Positions 48,705-57,639 of a stretch of DNA of 64,000 nt are shown here, piece by piece. The position numbers and the translations under genes are program-made. The first letter of the stretch is position 1; every line of letters begins with the position of its first letter. The DNA is from Clostridium beijerinckii (GTDB lineage: Bacteria; Bacillota; Clostridia; Clostridiales; Clostridiaceae), in assembly GCF_036699995.1 (NCBI RefSeq), contig NZ_CP144906.1:4227001-4291000 (forward strand), given 5' to 3'. Under the pieces are notes generated by a model, which worked only from the letters and a program-made list of their open reading frames with translations, did no database searches and had not been told where the DNA came from.

Positions 48705-50123
48705 TTATCTTATATTAAATGAATCTACCATAACACACCTACGTTTTCTGCAGAAAGACCTTGCTGTTGTTAAACCTTCACCAGTAGGGCCTGCAATAGT
48801 AAATGTTGTAGTTCCTTCCCCACCAACACCTATTCCAGCATAAGATGGTGCATTTTTGACAAAAATAGTTGTTTCTAAAAGTCTTGCCATTTTTGTAAGT
48901 TTATCCACATTTTTCGAATGCATTATAGCTGTATGTCTATTTCCATGCTCAGCAACGTAAGCACATTCAATAGCCTCATCTACATCTTTTGTTCTTACAA
49001 TAGGTAGAATAGGCATCATCATTTCTTCAAGAACAAAATGATGATTCTTATCTACTTCCATAATAATTACTTTTATGCTACCATCAACTGAAATGCCAAG
49101 CTTATTTAAAATATATGGTGCGCTTTTACCTACAAAAGAAACCTTAGGTCCGCCATTTTCATTTGTAACTAAATCTAAAAGCTTTTGAATTAAGTTTCTA
49201 TCTTTAATTTCATAAGCTCCATTCAGTTTCATGTAATGTATTAAATAATCACATATTTGATCAACCGCAAAGACTTCTTTTTCAGCTATACATGGAACAT
49301 TATTATCAAAGCTGCATCCATTAACAATATCAATAGCGGCTTTTTCTATATCAGCAGTTTCATCAACAACAACAGGCGGATTTCCAGCACCTGCTCCAAT
49401 AGCTTTTTTCCCCGTGGACATAACCTTAGTAACAATAGCAGGTCCACCAGTTGCTACGAGCATTCGGATTTTTGGATGCTCCATCATAATATTTGTATTT
49501 TCAATAGAAGGTTCTTTAACCGTTGCTATAAGATTATCAGGAGCCCCTGCTTCTTCTAATGCTTTATTTAACATAGTTACTAATTTTATTGAAACGTTTT
49601 TTGCTCTTGGATGTGGGCTAAACACTACTGTATTTCCACCAGCAATCATAGAAATAGAATTACAAATGATAGTTTCAGTAGGATTTGTAGTAGGCGTAAT
49701 AGCTCCAATTACTCCAAATGAACAATATTCAACTAAAGTAAGCCCATTATCCCCTGTCATAGCCTCTGTAGTTAAATCTTCTGTTCCTGGTGTTTTTTCG
49801 GCTGCTACTCTATTTTTAATTAATTTGTGTTCATATTTACCTATTTCTGTTTCTTCAACAGACATTCTTGAAATCAATTCTAGATTTTCTTTTTTCAAGA
49901 TAGTAGCTTTTATAGTATCCACATATTTTTGTCTGTTCGTCATCGAAGCATTTAATAATTGTTTTTGTGCTACAAATGATGCTTCAACTGCCGCATCCAT
50001 AGTTTCAAAAATACCGTAATTTTTTGTAGAATCAACTTTATCCAAATTTAATAAGTTTTTATTTTTCACTTCTTCTATTGCTTGTCTAACTAGTTTTTCA
50101 ACTAATACTACATCTACATCCAT
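48705..50123 (-). CDS. pduP: CoA-acylating aldehyde dehydrogenase with encapsulation peptide (PduP/EutE-like)
   Basis: The 472-residue enzyme oxidises an aldehyde with NAD+ and CoA to acyl-CoA inside the microcompartment. The catalytic Cys is in NNVPCIAEKEV and the cofactor loop is TGGPAIV. The first 18-20 residues (VEKLVRQAIEEV) form an amphipathic helix followed by a linker, the classical cargo-targeting signal of PduP. The length is normal. Downstream lie the broken pduS/pduT genes, upstream is EutJ (25-base gap). It is one of two acylating dehydrogenases in the locus and the only one with a targeting helix. Confidence 0.9.
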   Translation of the reverse strand: MDVDVVLVEKLVRQAIEEVKNKNLLNLDKVDSTKNYGIFETMDAAVEASFVAQKQLLNASMTNRQKYVDTIKATILKKENLELISRMSVEETEIGKYEHKLIKNRVAAEKTPGTEDLTTEAMTGDNGLTLVEYCSFGVIGAITPTTNPTETIICNSISMIAGGNTVVFSPHPRAKNVSIKLVTMLNKALEEAGAPDNLIATVKEPSIENTNIMMEHPKIRMLVATGGPAIVTKVMSTGKKAIGAGAGNPPVVVDETADIEKAAIDIVNGCSFDNNVPCIAEKEVFAVDQICDYLIHYMKLNGAYEIKDRNLIQKLLDLVTNENGGPKVSFVGKSAPYILNKLGISVDGSIKVIIMEVDKNHHFVLEEMMMPILPIVRTKDVDEAIECAYVAEHGNRHTAIMHSKNVDKLTKMARLLETTIFVKNAPSYAGIGVGGEGTTTFTIAGPTGEGLTTARSFCRKRRCVMVDSFNIR

Positions 50124-50148
50124 TTATATACACCTCTTTTTAAAATTT

Positions 50149-50967
50149 TCATCCTCTATTACAGTTCATTGCAATGCCTAAAGGCGTTACTAATAAAGGC
50201 TCATTAAACTTTATGGTTTTAATACCTATTTCTTTTTCAAAAACGTCATTAAATTCCTCAAAGGATGAAGCCCCTCCAACAACGTAAATTTCTGATACGT
50301 CATAACCGTTTAAATATCTCTTTACTATTGATGCCATTTTTTGAACTACAGGTTTAATAATCGGAAATATATCTTTATCTTTTTTCGGATCTTTCTTTAA
50401 TTCTTCTGCTTCCCTAATTGATATTCCATAATATCCTGCAAGCACAAGTGTCATATGTGTACCCCCAGTTGCTTCATCAGCAGTAAAAATTACTTGTCCA
50501 TCCTTCAATATACTAATTCCTGTTGTTCCACCTCCAACATCAACAACTGCACCGTCCTTAATGTCTATCACCCTAGCTGCCGCTGTTGGCTCATCCACAA
50601 CATTTATAACTTCAAATCCTGCTGCTTCTACAACATTGGATATACACTTTACATTACCGGAAATAATTCCTGGTGGTATAGCAGTTGCAGCTGTTAGAAG
50701 CTTTCTACCAATTATCTCTTCAACCTTGGCTTTTAAATTTTTTACTATATTTATAGCCCCTACAAAATCTACTACAATTCCATCCTTAACAACTGTAGAA
50801 GGGTAAGTAGCTCCTGCAATAGGATTATTATTGGCATCTACAACTGATACAACAATATTGGCCGTTCCGAGGTCAACTCCCGTTTTAAGCTCTCCTTCAA
50901 ATGAATTACTTTTATTTTCAGCAATCAAATTGGAGAATTCTGTTAATATGTCACTATTTATTAACAT
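50149..50967 (-). CDS. eutJ: EutJ-like actin/Hsp70-fold chaperone
   Basis: The 272-residue ASKHA protein has phosphate-1 GVDLGTANIVVSVVD, phosphate-2 VVDVGGGTTGISIL and adenosine motif VVGGASSFEEF, matching EutJ in length and layout. EutJ is a microcompartment-associated putative chaperone or reactivase; its exact role is unsettled. The frame begins at 50985, but the GGAGAG site places the start at the ATG at 50967. Between pduL and pduP-like genes. Confidence 0.88.
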   Translation of the reverse strand: MLINSDILTEFSNLIAENKSNSFEGELKTGVDLGTANIVVSVVDANNNPIAGATYPSTVVKDGIVVDFVGAINIVKNLKAKVEEIIGRKLLTAATAIPPGIISGNVKCISNVVEAAGFEVINVVDEPTAAARVIDIKDGAVVDVGGGTTGISILKDGQVIFTADEATGGTHMTLVLAGYYGISIREAEELKKDPKKDKDIFPIIKPVVQKMASIVKRYLNGYDVSEIYVVGGASSFEEFNDVFEKEIGIKTIKFNEPLLVTPLGIAMNCNRG

Positions 50968-51006
50968 TCTTATCTCTCCTATCATAATTAATTTGTAACT
51001 AACTGC

Positions 51007-51645
51007 TTACTTCCTATGCAGGATAACAAAGTCATCATTTTTTAAAGCACAAGCATTAGCTTCATCAACATCCACATGCATTTCAAGAGAAGACTTATCA
51101 GAAACCCTTATTAAAACATTACCTAAGATACCATGTCTTTCGCCCATAGTTTCCACTTCAACAATTTCCTTATCTTTCACTCCCATTTTCTCAGCATATT
51201 CAGGTGTCATATGAATATGTCTTAAAGCAATGATTGTTCCGTTTGGAATTTTCACACTCCCTTTAGGTCCTATAATTTCAAGTCCTGGAGTATTTTCTAG
51301 TTGTCCTGATTCTTTAATTGGAGGTTTTACCCCCAATCTAAAACTATCTGTCATTGAAACTTCAACCTGACTTTCACTTCTTATCGGTCCTAAAATACGG
51401 ACATTTTCAAATTCACCTTTAGGACCTCTAATCGTTACAGTTTCATTAGCTGCAAATTGTCCTGGTTGTTTCAAATCAATTTTTTTAGTTAAGCTATATC
51501 CTAGACCATATAGAATATCTAAATCCTTTTGACTTAGGTGCACATGCCTATTTGATACGCCAATAGGAATTTTATAATTCTCTAATGCTTTGATTTTATC
51601 TACAACTATTTTAGTAATTAACTTTACTACATCTTCGCTATGCAT
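51007..51645 (-). CDS. pduL: PduL-type phosphotransacylase
   Basis: The 212-residue enzyme converts acyl-CoA and phosphate to acyl-phosphate, recycling CoA within the shell. Zinc-ligand histidines are in SNRHVHLS, LRHIHM and EMHVDVDEANA, the two-barrel PduL signature. The first 20 residues (DVVKLITKIVVDKIKAL) look like an encapsulation helix. Products would be acetyl- or propionyl-phosphate, yielding ATP with a kinase encoded elsewhere. Confidence 0.93.
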   Translation of the reverse strand: MHSEDVVKLITKIVVDKIKALENYKIPIGVSNRHVHLSQKDLDILYGLGYSLTKKIDLKQPGQFAANETVTIRGPKGEFENVRILGPIRSESQVEVSMTDSFRLGVKPPIKESGQLENTPGLEIIGPKGSVKIPNGTIIALRHIHMTPEYAEKMGVKDKEIVEVETMGERHGILGNVLIRVSDKSSLEMHVDVDEANACALKNDDFVILHRK

Positions 51646-51681
51646 TTTATCAACTCACTCTCTAGATATCCTATAAAAACT

Positions 51682-51960
51682 CTATAAAGTTTTTGGTAAT
51701 ATCTTTTCTGTATCAATATGTGGTCTTGGAATAACATGTTGCGAAATCACTTCGCCAACATTTCTTGCAGCTGCAACTCCAGCATCTACAGCCGCTTTTA
51801 CTGCTCCAACATCCCCTCGAACCATTACAGTTACAAGTCCTGATCCAATTTTTTCATATCCAACAAGCATAACATTCGCTGCCTTTGTCATTGCATCAGC
51901 TGCTTCTATTGCACTAACTAAGCCTTTTGTTTCAACCATTCCTAAAGCTTCATTATTCAT
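51682..51960 (-). CDS. Hexameric BMC shell protein, PduA/PduJ-like (copy 2)
   Basis: The 92-residue BMC-H protein has the pore and edge motifs of PduA/Pdu[12 protein letters not shown], the KIGSG pore loop, [14 protein letters not shown] and IPRPH near the end. It is about 80% identical by eye to the 60928-61206 shell protein. The frame opens at 51987; AAGGAGG precedes the ATG at 51960. Forms shell facets and the pore for small substrates. Confidence 0.93.
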   Translation of the reverse strand: MNNEALGMVETKGLVSAIEAADAMTKAANVMLVGYEKIGSGLVTVMVRGDVGAVKAAVDAGVAAARNVGEVISQHVIPRPHIDTEKILPKTL

Positions 51961-51993
51961 AATAAATTCCTCCTTATTTTTTAACATATAAAT

Positions 51994-52863
51994 CTAAATG
52001 AACATCGCATTAATAATAAACATTGAAATAAATATTACTGTAGCTGGTGGGTCTATATAAGTATCACAATAACTGTTAATAGCTTTTCCTGCAATTAACC
52101 AAGCTATTGCACAGGCAATTCCTACGCAAACACCTATAAATATATTTCCTGTCATAACCGTAGCCGCTGCAGCTGGTAAAGTGATATGATGTGTTACCGG
52201 AACTCCAAAACCAGTCTGCAAGAAAATCAATGAAGTTGCACTAATTCCAAAGCAAACAATAGGATACATAGACATAACTTTAGGTGATACACCTGAATTA
52301 ACCATTGATATAGCAATGCCGCTTACAACAATTCCAACTGTTAATCCAAGCACAATATGATTAACTAATGTTTTTGTATCAGGAAGCCAATCTCTTTTGC
52401 CTGCCCCAGTATACTTACCAACTGGACCTGTCTTACCAAATACTAATCTCGAAATCATCAAAACGGTGAAAACAGAAATAGCAGGAAGGTCTGTTTTAAA
52501 GTTCAATACTGCACCATAAACATAGTGACATAAAAAACCTATAACTCCGAATAAACCTCCAACGAGTATTACTGTATAATCATTAATTGAATATAATGGT
52601 GTTAATACATCGTTTGCATTGCTCAATGTTTTTCTTTTATTCCCAGCAAATGCTGCTGCCGCTACTCCTGCTGCAAATGCAATATGAGGACCTAAAAAAG
52701 AACCAAAAGTAATATTTCCAATCGTTGGTTCAGCAATACCTGCTAATCCTAAAATTCCTCCAACAACTGCTAAAATTCCCGTTAAAATAAAAGCAGGTAT
52801 TGATCCAAGAAGTGCTCCTAAAGCTCCTCCACCAAATGCTGCTATTAATGCATAGATATTCAT
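51994..52863 (-). CDS. Unrecognised polytopic membrane protein inside the microcompartment operon
   Basis: The 289-residue, very hydrophobic and glycine/alanine-rich protein has about eight predicted membrane helices and no domain I can name. Features include an N-terminal AAFGGGALGALLGSIPAF segment, a polar cytoplasmic loop KRKTLSNANDV and a loop with KTGPVGKYTGAGKRDWLP. A C-terminal YIDPPATVIFISMF is notable. It lies 30 bases from the shell gene and 20 from metK, so it is co-transcribed with the metabolic locus. A transporter for the substrate or product, filling the role PduF plays in pdu operons, is the best guess. Confidence 0.6.
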   Translation of the reverse strand: MNIYALIAAFGGGALGALLGSIPAFILTGILAVVGGILGLAGIAEPTIGNITFGSFLGPHIAFAAGVAAAAFAGNKRKTLSNANDVLTPLYSINDYTVILVGGLFGVIGFLCHYVYGAVLNFKTDLPAISVFTVLMISRLVFGKTGPVGKYTGAGKRDWLPDTKTLVNHIVLGLTVGIVVSGIAISMVNSGVSPKVMSMYPIVCFGISATSLIFLQTGFGVPVTHHITLPAAAATVMTGNIFIGVCVGIACAIAWLIAGKAINSYCDTYIDPPATVIFISMFIINAMFI

Positions 52864-52883
52864 AACATCAAACTCCTTAAATA

Positions 52884-54083
52884 CTATTTAAAATTTTCCA
52901 AAACACATTGCATTGCCTTCTTTCTCAAGATTTCCACTTTATCAGTTTTTTCCCATTTAAAATTTTTATTTTCACGCCCAAAATGACCATAGGCGGCTGT
53001 ATTAAAAAATTGTGGTTTCTTTAAATCAAGTTGCTCTAAAATATTAGCAACCGAAAAAGAAAAAGTCTCTTTAATTATTTTTCTTATATCTTTAATATCT
53101 ACTTTCTCAGTTCCAAATGTATTAATAGTTATTGCTTCTGGTTCAGCTTCTCCAATTACATAGCTTAAGGATAATTCAACCTTATCAGCCAGCTTTGCAG
53201 CAACCATATTTTTTGCCACATACCTTGCCATATATGCTGCTGATCTATCTACTTTTGTGGGGTCTTTTCCTGAAAAGGCTCCACCACCATGTCTTCCAAT
53301 TCCACCATAAGTATCTACCATAATTTTTCGTCCCGTTAAACCCGTATCGCCTGCAGGACCACCTATAACAAATCTTCCGGTAGGATTAATATGTATCTTC
53401 GTATCATATTTAATCCACCTGCTATCAATAACATTACGAATAACCTCATATTCAATAACATTTTTCATATAATCATAGTCAATATCTGGATCATGTTGAA
53501 TTGAAATTACTATGCTTGAAATGTTAATTGGATTCCCATTACTATCATATTTCATTGTAATCTGAGATTTACCATCAGGACGAATCCAAGGAATTCCTTC
53601 ACTTTTTCTAAGTTTGGATAACCTCATTGTAAGTTTATTGGCTAAATCACACGTTAATGGCATATAATTATCAGTCTCATTAAAGGCATACCCGTACATA
53701 ATTCCTTGATCACCAGCTCCTAATATTTCTTTAGTAATCTTCCTGTTTTCTTCTATTTTGTCAACACCTAAAGCAATATCTGGAGACTGTTTATTGATAT
53801 TTGTAAACACTAGGCAGGTCTTATAATCAAAACCATATTCTTCTTTCGTATAACCAATATTTTTTACAACCTCTCTTGCAACATCAACAATATTCACCTT
53901 TGCATTTGAAGTAACCTCTCCTGCTATCATAATTGTATTCTTTGAGACCATGGTTTCCACTGCGACCCTTGAATTATTGTCCTGTGCTAAATATGCATCT
54001 AAAATTCCATCCGATATCTGATCGCAAATTTTATCAGGATGTCCTTCAGTTACAGATTCTGATGTAACAAAATATTCGCTCAT
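52884..54083 (-). CDS. metK: S-adenosylmethionine synthetase (MetK)
   Basis: The 399-residue protein has all MetK signatures: GHPDKICDQISD at the N-terminus, GAGDQGIMYG in the middle and GGGAFSGKDPTKVDRSAAY, with normal length. It makes SAM from methionine and ATP. Its place inside a glycyl-radical operon, 29 bases after the response regulator, suggests a dedicated or supplementary supply of SAM for the radical SAM activase. Whether it is the only metK in the genome is unknown. Confidence 0.95.
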   Translation of the reverse strand: MSEYFVTSESVTEGHPDKICDQISDGILDAYLAQDNNSRVAVETMVSKNTIMIAGEVTSNAKVNIVDVAREVVKNIGYTKEEYGFDYKTCLVFTNINKQSPDIALGVDKIEENRKITKEILGAGDQGIMYGYAFNETDNYMPLTCDLANKLTMRLSKLRKSEGIPWIRPDGKSQITMKYDSNGNPINISSIVISIQHDPDIDYDYMKNVIEYEVIRNVIDSRWIKYDTKIHINPTGRFVIGGPAGDTGLTGRKIMVDTYGGIGRHGGGAFSGKDPTKVDRSAAYMARYVAKNMVAAKLADKVELSLSYVIGEAEPEAITINTFGTEKVDIKDIRKIIKETFSFSVANILEQLDLKKPQFFNTAAYGHFGRENKNFKWEKTDKVEILRKKAMQCVLENFK

Positions 54084-54112
54084 GTTTTATCACCTACCTT
54101 GATTTTCTGATT

Positions 54113-55123
54113 CTACAACATTTTTTTATATTTATAGACCGTTGTATTTTCATACTTCTTAAACACTTTGCTAAAATAACTGCTCTCATTATATCCAAGT
54201 TTAAATGCAACATCCGTAATACTTAAATCAGTAAAACAAAAATAACTTTTCGCCATACTAATCTTTCTCATGTGCAAATATTCCATAACACTTATGTTAA
54301 ACTGCCTTTTAAAAATTCTACTTAAATAGCCTTGGCTTACTGAACAATTATTAATTATCTCATTTAACCCAATCTCTTCTTCAATATGATTTTCAATATA
54401 ACTAAACACATCATTTAATATTGAATACTTTTTTATGCTATTTTGTTGAAAAACATAATTCATAACTTTGAATAACCAAAATTCGAAAAATCTTTTCTCA
54501 TTGCCTAAATGTTCTTCCATCGGAAATAGCTCATTAAGCTTTTGGGGCTTTTTGTTTAGCAGTTGGACAGAATTAATAAGATTTTCTCCTATTTGCATAA
54601 ATTCTTCTCTTAGTAACTTTGTATCAGACTTTTTAGAAGAACACATCTCATCTATTATATTAGGAATTTCATAATACATTTTTTTGTAATTTTTTTCTTT
54701 AATCATTAAAAGTAGACTATCATACTTATTCCCTTCTATCTCACTTTTAACATTCTGATTCTCATCTTTATAATTACTCAATAATTTTTCTATTTGAGAA
54801 AAGGATACAGGTTTTGATATATACTCTTTAACTTTAGTTTTTAAAGCTTCAATTGCAAAATCAAAACTGTTATAAGATGATACAATAAAAATAGTGGTAC
54901 TTGGATTAATGGTGTATATCTTTTTACTAGACTCTATCCCTGATTCACCCGGCATCATGATGTCCATAAAAACAATATCTATTTTATTATTTTTACATAT
55001 CTCAACTGCCTGCTCACCGCTACCAACAGAATATAAGACCTCAAATCCTTCAACTTTAGATATCATAACCTTTAAAGATGCTCTCATTAGTGGTTCATCA
55101 TCTGCAATTAATACTCCATACAT
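54113..55123 (-). CDS. Response regulator with AraC-type DNA-binding domain
   Basis: The 336-residue regulator has a REC domain (D8/D9, phospho-acceptor D54 in IVFMDIMMPGESG), a helical linker (about 125-230) and a C-terminal AraC double helix-turn-helix (SQGYLSRIFKRQFNISVMEYLH and DVAFKLGYNESSYFSKVFKKY). It starts 2 bases after the upstream PocR-type kinase stop, so the two are a coupled two-component pair, likely controlling this microcompartment operon. Confidence 0.9.
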   Translation of the reverse strand: MYGVLIADDEPLMRASLKVMISKVEGFEVLYSVGSGEQAVEICKNNKIDIVFMDIMMPGESGIESSKKIYTINPSTTIFIVSSYNSFDFAIEALKTKVKEYISKPVSFSQIEKLLSNYKDENQNVKSEIEGNKYDSLLLMIKEKNYKKMYYEIPNIIDEMCSSKKSDTKLLREEFMQIGENLINSVQLLNKKPQKLNELFPMEEHLGNEKRFFEFWLFKVMNYVFQQNSIKKYSILNDVFSYIENHIEEEIGLNEIINNCSVSQGYLSRIFKRQFNISVMEYLHMRKISMAKSYFCFTDLSITDVAFKLGYNESSYFSKVFKKYENTTVYKYKKML

Positions 55124-55125
55124 AT

Positions 55126-56439
55126 CTAGACATTCCTTTCTTCGAATTTTATTGGAAATCTTATAATACTCCTTGTACCTTCTCCTTCAGTATTTTCAAT
55201 AAAGGTATCATACTTTTCACCAAATAATGTTATGAGCTTTTCTCTTGCATTGGAAATGCTTATCTGAATAGATTCTCCCTCATAACCACCTTTATATATC
55301 TTGAATTTCTTAGCTATTGCCTCATCACTAAATCCAGATCCATTGTCAGAAATACATATAACAACATCCTTACCTTCATAATAAGAAGTTACCGCTACTT
55401 TTCCACCATTATTCTTTGTTGCAATTCCATAAAAAACAGCATATTCCACAAATGGCATAATAATATGGCTTGGGATTCTTTGATAATGCATTTTTTCATT
55501 CATGTTAATTGAATATTGAAGCAAATTTCCATACTTAACTTTCTGAATCTTCAAATATTTTTCAATATTTTCGAATTCATCTGATAAATTTGTATAGCTC
55601 TTTTGACTACCTAAACTCTGCTTTAAATAATCTGCAAACATTACAATCATTTCATTTGTCTTAGGTGAATCTTCAATGGCTGCTAAATTAGAAATCGAAT
55701 TCAAAACATTGATTAAAAAATGTGGGTTTAATTGAGCTCTGAGATTTATAAGTTCATTTTTTTTCAATGCATTTTCTATTTCAAGTTCTTTTTTAGAATT
55801 ATTTAATTCCTCAACTTCCTTTTTTAATGAGTTTTTTTGCATCAATCTATATGCTTCTTTCTCTCCCAATTGATTTATAATAAGAGAAATTAATTCCGCA
55901 ACACTCATAAATTTTTCATAATCATATAATTGAACAGACTCAAACAAACTTAACATATGCTTATCTTCCCTATAATTTTGGGAATGTTTTATTACATTTT
56001 CAAGTTTACTTACTCCTGAAGGTGCATCTAAGCATCTCACTTGTCCACCAATAAAGCCACCTAGGTAATGGCCTCTAACGATTATAGGTATTGCAATTTC
56101 AAGTAATCCGCAAGGGCAAAAATATACGCAATTCTTTTGCGTAACTGCTGCCTGAATTCCACCAAAAGCATCGGAAGACTTACAGACACATTCTGCTTTC
56201 TTATTTTTTCTAATCTCGCTACAAAATTCTGTGAAAGAAGTCATTTTGGTAATTGGTTCACCTTTATAATCAACAGTAACAAATGCAAGGCCTGTTGCTC
56301 TAGATATCTTTTCTTGAATATCCTCTAATGTTTCTTTGCCAAATAAATTGATTATATTAAATTTATTAATTAAATTTTCATCAATCTGCGTATTGCTGTC
56401 AACGATTTCACCTTTTGTTCTATCATGGAATTCATGCAT
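55126..56439 (-). CDS. PocR-domain histidine kinase (LytS/YesM type)
   Basis: The 437-residue protein begins with a PocR ligand-binding domain (about 30-185). Its cysteine pattern (CVCKSSDAFGG and KNCVYFCPCGL) is characteristic of sensors of diol/aldehyde or hydrocarbon derivatives. A coiled coil (about 200-230) leads to a His_kinase domain with the phospho-His in LNPHFLINVLNSISNLA and a HATPase_c domain (DNGSGFSD). No membrane segments, so sensing is cytosolic. PocR controls the pdu operon in Salmonella. Here the same sensory module is on a kinase. Co-transcribed with its response regulator. Confidence 0.9.
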   Translation of the reverse strand: MHEFHDRTKGEIVDSNTQIDENLINKFNIINLFGKETLEDIQEKISRATGLAFVTVDYKGEPITKMTSFTEFCSEIRKNKKAECVCKSSDAFGGIQAAVTQKNCVYFCPCGLLEIAIPIIVRGHYLGGFIGGQVRCLDAPSGVSKLENVIKHSQNYREDKHMLSLFESVQLYDYEKFMSVAELISLIINQLGEKEAYRLMQKNSLKKEVEELNNSKKELEIENALKKNELINLRAQLNPHFLINVLNSISNLAAIEDSPKTNEMIVMFADYLKQSLGSQKSYTNLSDEFENIEKYLKIQKVKYGNLLQYSINMNEKMHYQRIPSHIIMPFVEYAVFYGIATKNNGGKVAVTSYYEGKDVVICISDNGSGFSDEAIAKKFKIYKGGYEGESIQISISNAREKLITLFGEKYDTFIENTEGEGTRSIIRFPIKFEERNV

Positions 56440-56507
56440 TTAACCCACTCCTTCATACATCACAAGAATATATTTTTCTAAATATATTCTATCATACTAA
56501 GATTAGG

Positions 56508-57623
56508 TTAGTACACTAATTGAAGCAGTCGTTCCATACCAAATTTTGTAATATCTCTTCTATTTGCTTGTGTACATCCATCCTTTAGTGCATTTTCAGC
56601 TATAATTGATTTTACATTGTCAAATTCATTTTTATCTACACCACACTCTTTTAAGTTTTGAGGCATATTCATAATCTTCGTCAGTGTTTTAATATATGTT
56701 TTTAAAACTTCAACTGCAAATTCATCACTTTGTGCTTTTTCCACCATACCAGTTTTATAAACTAATTTAGCGTATTTCTTTAAAATCTCATGATCTTCAC
56801 AGTTATAATCTATTACAATATTTACTAAGATTGAATTGGCAAGTCCGTGCGGAATATGAAATCTACCTCCTAATTGATGAGCAATGCTATGATTTATACC
56901 AAGACCCGCTATATTAAAAGCCATACCTGCCAAATTAGATGCTTCATGCATTTTATTCCTTGCTGCGATGTCAGTACCTTGTTTATAGCACTGTACCAAA
57001 GATTCAATGACCAATTCAACAGCTTTTTCAGCTAATGCATCTGAATATACATTTGCATCTTTTGCAACATATGCTTCTATTGCGTGAGTTAAAACGTCTA
57101 TTCCTGTGTTTGCAGTAATGTCTGCTGGAACAGAAACTGTTAGATTTGCATCTAAGATTGCTTCATCTGGCAGCATCACATCATCAAAAATAATATGCTT
57201 TGTTTTTGTCTCAGTATCAGTAACTACTGTCGCTGACGTTACCTCAGATCCAGTTCCACTTGTAGTTGGAATTGCTATAAAATTAACTTTATCAATAAAG
57301 TTTTGCTGTTTTGCGAAATAAATAATTCCCTTCGCTGTATCTATAGCAGAGCCTCCACCATACGCAATAACTATGCTAGGATTATTTTTCTTAATAAGAG
57401 CAACACCTTTTCCAATTACATTTAGTGGCGGGTCTGGAATAACCTCATCAAAAACAGAAACATTATTACTGTCATTAATAAAACTCAGTAGACCTTTTAC
57501 GCTGCCGTTTTTCACAAGAAATTGATCACATACCACACAGATATCTGTATTTTTAAATTTCTCTAGGCGCTTCAGAGAATTTTCTCCTGAATATATTTTT
57601 GTTTTAATATACACACTTTTCAA
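56508..57623 (-). CDS. Iron-containing alcohol dehydrogenase (PduQ-like)
   Basis: The 371-residue group III alcohol dehydrogenase has the NAD loop YGGGSAIDTAKG, TTSGTGSEVTS, and iron ligands in LTHAIEAY, NHSIAHQLGG and FHIPHGLANS. It would reduce the aldehyde to alcohol and regenerate NAD+ for the aldehyde dehydrogenase. The frame runs into the preceding gene up to 57659. AGGAGAGG precedes a TTG at 57623, chosen as start. It lies 16 bases downstream of aldehyde dehydrogenase 2. Confidence 0.88.
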   Translation of the reverse strand: MKSVYIKTKIYSGENSLKRLEKFKNTDICVVCDQFLVKNGSVKGLLSFINDSNNVSVFDEVIPDPPLNVIGKGVALIKKNNPSIVIAYGGGSAIDTAKGIIYFAKQQNFIDKVNFIAIPTTSGTGSEVTSATVVTDTETKTKHIIFDDVMLPDEAILDANLTVSVPADITANTGIDVLTHAIEAYVAKDANVYSDALAEKAVELVIESLVQCYKQGTDIAARNKMHEASNLAGMAFNIAGLGINHSIAHQLGGRFHIPHGLANSILVNIVIDYNCEDHEILKKYAKLVYKTGMVEKAQSDEFAVEVLKTYIKTLTKIMNMPQNLKECGVDKNEFDNVKSIIAENALKDGCTQANRRDITKFGMERLLQLVY

Positions 57624-57639
57624 AACTTCCTCTCCTTTC

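Noticed and set aside
49257..50019. Plus-strand frames of 100 and 201 residues
   Set aside because: Antisense to the PduP-like dehydrogenase, which has full-length homology and a good start.
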